From Arcticibacterium luteifluviistationis (GTDB lineage: Bacteria; Bacteroidota; Bacteroidia; Cytophagales; Spirosomataceae): a stretch of DNA of 64,000 bases. Of the stretch, positions 61,261 to 64,000 are shown piece after piece. Made by a program: the position numbers and the translations under genes. The DNA is taken from positions 4,092,001 through 4,156,000 of the forward strand of contig NZ_CP029480.1 in assembly GCF_003258705.1 (NCBI RefSeq), in the 5' to 3' direction. The notes beneath the pieces were generated by a model, which saw nothing but the letters and a program-made list of their open reading frames with translations, ran no database searches and was not told the DNA's origin. The first letter of the stretch is position 1; each line of letters opens with the position of its first letter.

Positions 61261-64000
61261 ATGACTAGTTCAATTCAAACACTTCTACAAAAAATAGAGG
61301 AGTACAAAGACAAGTTTTATAAGAATCAGCTCTTAAAAGGTGCTTTAATAGCAGTTTCGCTACTGGTTTCCTTATTCCTTTTTGTCACTTTTATTGAATA
61401 TTTCGGTCGCTTAGGAAGTGCCTTTAGAGGCATTTTATTGCTGCTATTTGTCGTAGTATCTCTATATACGCTGATTTTTTTAATTGGTAAACCTCTTTTA
61501 CATTTTTTTAAAATGGGTAAAAGAGTGAGTAATAAAGACGCTGCTTCTGACATTGGTAAATTCTTTCCTGAAATAGGGGATAGGCTTCTTAACACGCTTC
61601 AGTTATCCGACACCAGTTCTCAAGATAATGCTCTGCTATTGGCGAGTATAGAACAGAAAAGTGCCAAACTAAGTCCTTTCCATTTCACTGACGCTGTTAA
61701 CCTTAAAGAGAATCGCAAGTATCTGAAGTATAGCTTACCTCCTTTGGTTATCTTATTATTTATTTCCGCCATATCTCCAAAATTCTTCAATAGCAGTGAG
61801 CGAATTATAAAATTCCGTCAAGAATTTGTGGAAGAAGCTCCTTTCCAGTTTAATATTATCAATAAAGAGCTTGAAGCCTTTAGAAATGAAGATTTTACAT
61901 TAGACCTACACCTAGACGGTGATGCTATTCCAGAAGAAGTCTTTTTAATATACAACGATAGACGATTCAAAATGAATAGCAATGGTGATAATAGCTATTC
62001 TTACACATTTAATAAACTACAGCAAGCTGTTAATTTTAATTTCTTGGCGTCTGGTTTTCAATCCGAACATCATGAATTAAGCCTTTTAAATAGACCTGAG
62101 TTGCTTTCTTTTGATATAGAAGCCCAATACCCCAGATATTTAGGAAAAACGCCTGAAAGGCTCGAAAACGTAGGTAATTTAATAGTTCCTGAAGGAACCA
62201 AGATACGTTGGCTCTTTAATACACAATTCGCGGATTCTGTTTCTGTCATATTTAATCCAAATGCACTTTTAAACAAGCAGGATATAGTAGAAACTACTAA
62301 AAACCATTCTAATCAGTTTTCTACCAGCAAGAGAATGATTGAATCATCTGATTATAAGTTAATTATAAAAAATACTACCGCTTATAACAATGAAAATATA
62401 GCCTATTACATTAATGTGATCCCTGATTTACATCCAAAAATTAAACTAGAGCAAATAAAAGATACTACACTGTACAATTATATAGCTCTTGGCGGAAACA
62501 TTGCCGATGATTATGGCCTTTCTAAATTTCAATTGAAATACAAAAAGAAAGGAGAGGAAACAAAAGCTTACAAAGCAGTAGATGTAAGTTTTAATCAAAA
62601 CCAACTCTCACAATCTTTCTTCTATCAATTCAACCTCGCGTCTTTAGGTTTAGACCAAGAAGACGAAATTGAATACTTTTTAGAAGTATGGGATAATGAT
62701 GGGGTAAATGGGGCCAAGTCATCCAAAACTTCCATCATGACATTTGGGATGCCGTCCTCTGCTGAATTCGACCAAGAAGTAGAAAAGCAAATAGAGAAGA
62801 CAGAAAATCAAATGGATAAGCTCCTTCAAAAATCGAAAGAGCTTAGAAAAGATATTGACAAGCTTGATCAAGATCTTAAAAGCAAAAAGAAACTTGAGTT
62901 TCAAGATAAAAAACGCCTAGAGGAACTTGTCAAGAAGCGTGAAGAAATGCTAAAGGATCTTAAAGATCTTCAAAAACAGTTTGATCAAATGCAGGAAAAA
63001 CAAAATCGTTTTCAAGAGCAGAACCCTCAGACGCAAGAAAAAATGGAGCAGTTGCAGAAACTCCTTAATGAATTAATGCAAGATAAAGAGAACGAACTCT
63101 TCGAACAATTAGAAGAAATGCTTGAGAAAAACGAAGATGAGAAGATTCAGGATCAACTTCAAAAAATGAAAGAGCAGGACAGAAACTTGAATAAGGATAT
63201 TGACCGAGCTCTTAAACTTTTCAAGAATATGCAGCTTAAACAAAAAGTTGAGCAAGTAGCTAAGGAACTTGAAAAACTAGCAGAGAAACAAGAAAAGTTG
63301 GCCGAAAAAACTGAAGAGAATAAAGACGCAGCAAACAATAAAGAACTTAAAAAAGAACAAGAAAAATTAACTAAGGAGTTCGAAGAGAAAAAAGAGAAAC
63401 TTGAGGATATCAGAAAGTTGAGTAAGGAATTACGCAAAGAAATGGATACCGAAAAAGAAAAGCAAGAAGAAACCTCTGAAGAACAAAAGAAAGCGGAGGA
63501 TAATTTAGACAAGAAGGAGAATTCAAAGTCAAGTGAAGCCCAAAAGAAAGCTGCGAAAAATATGAAATCTATGGCAGCTAAAATGTCTGACTCTATGAAA
63601 TCAGCCGAAATGAAACAGTTGGATATAGACCTTGAAGCATTAAGAGCTATCCTAGAAAATCTAGTAACATTATCGTTTGACCAGGAACAAGCAATGAAAG
63701 ATCTAAAGGGTTTATCAAAATCAGATCCTCGTTTTATCGACCTTTCTCAGCAGCAACTGAAGCTTACTGACGATGCTCAGGTTATAGAAGATAGTTTGTA
63801 TTCTTTAGCTCAGCGTGTCATGCAAATAGAGTCTTTCGTCACCAAAGAGGTAACAGAAATGAAAAATAGTATGGACCAATCTATCCAATTATTAAAAGAT
63901 AGAAGCCTTCCTAGAGCTGCAGCCAAACAGCAATTCTCTATGACCTCTATAAACAACCTGGCTCTAATGCTCAGCGACACCTTCAATCAGATGCAAGAAA
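61261..64000 (+). CDS. DUF4175-domain membrane protein (3' end beyond window)
   Basis: An ATG at 61261 opens a frame that stays open to the window end (at least 913 codons) without a stop. Two N-terminal membrane helices (about residues 26-43 and 54-78, plus a third near 155-172) precede a large extracytoplasmic region (LNNLVP-type beta segments, e.g. RYLGKTPERLENVGNLIVPE) and then a very long, strongly charged coiled-coil (about 500-800; KQIEKTENQMDKLLQKSKEL, KKLEFQDKKRLEELVKKREE). This is the layout of Bacteroidota DUF4175 proteins, whose function is unknown. It follows xth by 12 nt. Confidence 0.85.
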   Translation, partial: MTSSIQTLLQKIEEYKDKFYKNQLLKGALIAVSLLVSLFLFVTFIEYFGRLGSAFRGILLLLFVVVSLYTLIFLIGKPLLHFFKMGKRVSNKDAASDIGKFFPEIGDRLLNTLQLSDTSSQDNALLLASIEQKSAKLSPFHFTDAVNLKENRKYLKYSLPPLVILLFISAISPKFFNSSERIIKFRQEFVEEAPFQFNIINKELEAFRNEDFTLDLHLDGDAIPEEVFLIYNDRRFKMNSNGDNSYSYTFNKLQQAVNFNFLASGFQSEHHELSLLNRPELLSFDIEAQYPRYLGKTPERLENVGNLIVPEGTKIRWLFNTQFADSVSVIFNPNALLNKQDIVETTKNHSNQFSTSKRMIESSDYKLIIKNTTAYNNENIAYYINVIPDLHPKIKLEQIKDTTLYNYIALGGNIADDYGLSKFQLKYKKKGEETKAYKAVDVSFNQNQLSQSFFYQFNLASLGLDQEDEIEYFLEVWDNDGVNGAKSSKTSIMTFGMPSSAEFDQEVEKQIEKTENQMDKLLQKSKELRKDIDKLDQDLKSKKKLEFQDKKRLEELVKKREEMLKDLKDLQKQFDQMQEKQNRFQEQNPQTQEKMEQLQKLLNELMQDKENELFEQLEEMLEKNEDEKIQDQLQKMKEQDRNLNKDIDRALKLFKNMQLKQKVEQVAKELEKLAEKQEKLAEKTEENKDAANNKELKKEQEKLTKEFEEKKEKLEDIRKLSKELRKEMDTEKEKQEETSEEQKKAEDNLDKKENSKSSEAQKKAAKNMKSMAAKMSDSMKSAEMKQLDIDLEALRAILENLVTLSFDQEQAMKDLKGLSKSDPRFIDLSQQQLKLTDDAQVIEDSLYSLAQRVMQIESFVTKEVTEMKNSMDQSIQLLKDRSLPRAAAKQQFSMTSINNLALMLSDTFNQMQE

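Noticed and set aside
1-64000. CRISPR arrays, insertion sequences, phage genes, toxin-antitoxin or defence islands
   Set aside because: No regularly spaced repeats, transposase or integrase motifs, or defence-gene signatures were seen on either strand. The only tandem repeat is inside the Ser/Arg protein.

Overview
This AT-rich window comes from a member of the Bacteroidota, most likely an environmental Cytophagia-type bacterium. The evidence is a TonB-dependent receptor with a carboxypeptidase-like plug extension paired with a DUF4249 lipoprotein, a DUF5686 protein, the gliding/type IX secretion genes gldG and gldJ, a protein with a type IX C-terminal sorting domain, a DUF4175 protein, and a NagB-deaminase/PIG-L fusion. 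The Bacteroidota -7 promoter element TAnnTTTG lies just upstream of many genes on both strands, and Shine-Dalgarno sequences are rare. Genus and species cannot be fixed from the sequence alone.

Layout. 1-10 kb: end of a DUF5686 protein, dxr (isoprenoids), an RluA-family pseudouridine synthase, an unlisted 55-residue membrane peptide, the nagB fusion, a TonB receptor/DUF4249 pair, menB and a long cold-shock-domain protein. 10-17 kb: dnaN and gldG, a cupin, DUF4293, rdgB and prfA, a nitroreductase and a small outer-membrane protein. 17-22 kb: a molybdenum cofactor cluster (moaC, a MobA-type fusion, moaE, moaD, xdhC, moeA). 22-30 kb: yqgE, recF, pdhA, a TPR protein, ribH and a tight lysC-dinB-serS-formyl-THF ligase run. 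30-38 kb: a 1251-residue secreted sortilin-like/GEVED protein, asd, an EamA permease and a Ser/Arg-repeat secreted protein.

38-46 kb is the most accessory-looking part. A leftward set (NUDIX, MtnK-like kinase, exported ADP-ribosylglycohydrolase) plus a ThuA protein faces a rightward set (DUF6807/PmoA-like protein, Tat-exported Gfo/Idh/MocA oxidoreductase, Gfo/Idh-like lipoprotein). Nearly all carry export signals, which suggests sugar or nucleotide-sugar processing outside the cytoplasm. 46-64 kb: a dipeptidyl-peptidase-III-like lipoprotein, tRNA-Phe, a membrane Fe-S oxidoreductase without its usual partner, anmK, a DUF1800/DUF1501 pair, a PPK2 kinase, mfd, gldJ, comF, a small conserved hypothetical gene, xth and a DUF4175 protein cut by the window end.

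No CRISPR array, insertion sequence, prophage or obvious defence island was found. The most interesting signals are the secreted 38-46 kb cluster, a perfect 16-bp inverted repeat at 3.1 kb, a 10-bp dyad at 35.45 kb, the degenerate MobB-like half of the MobA fusion, and several genes whose -7 element lies only 3-6 nt before the start codon, which implies leaderless transcripts.
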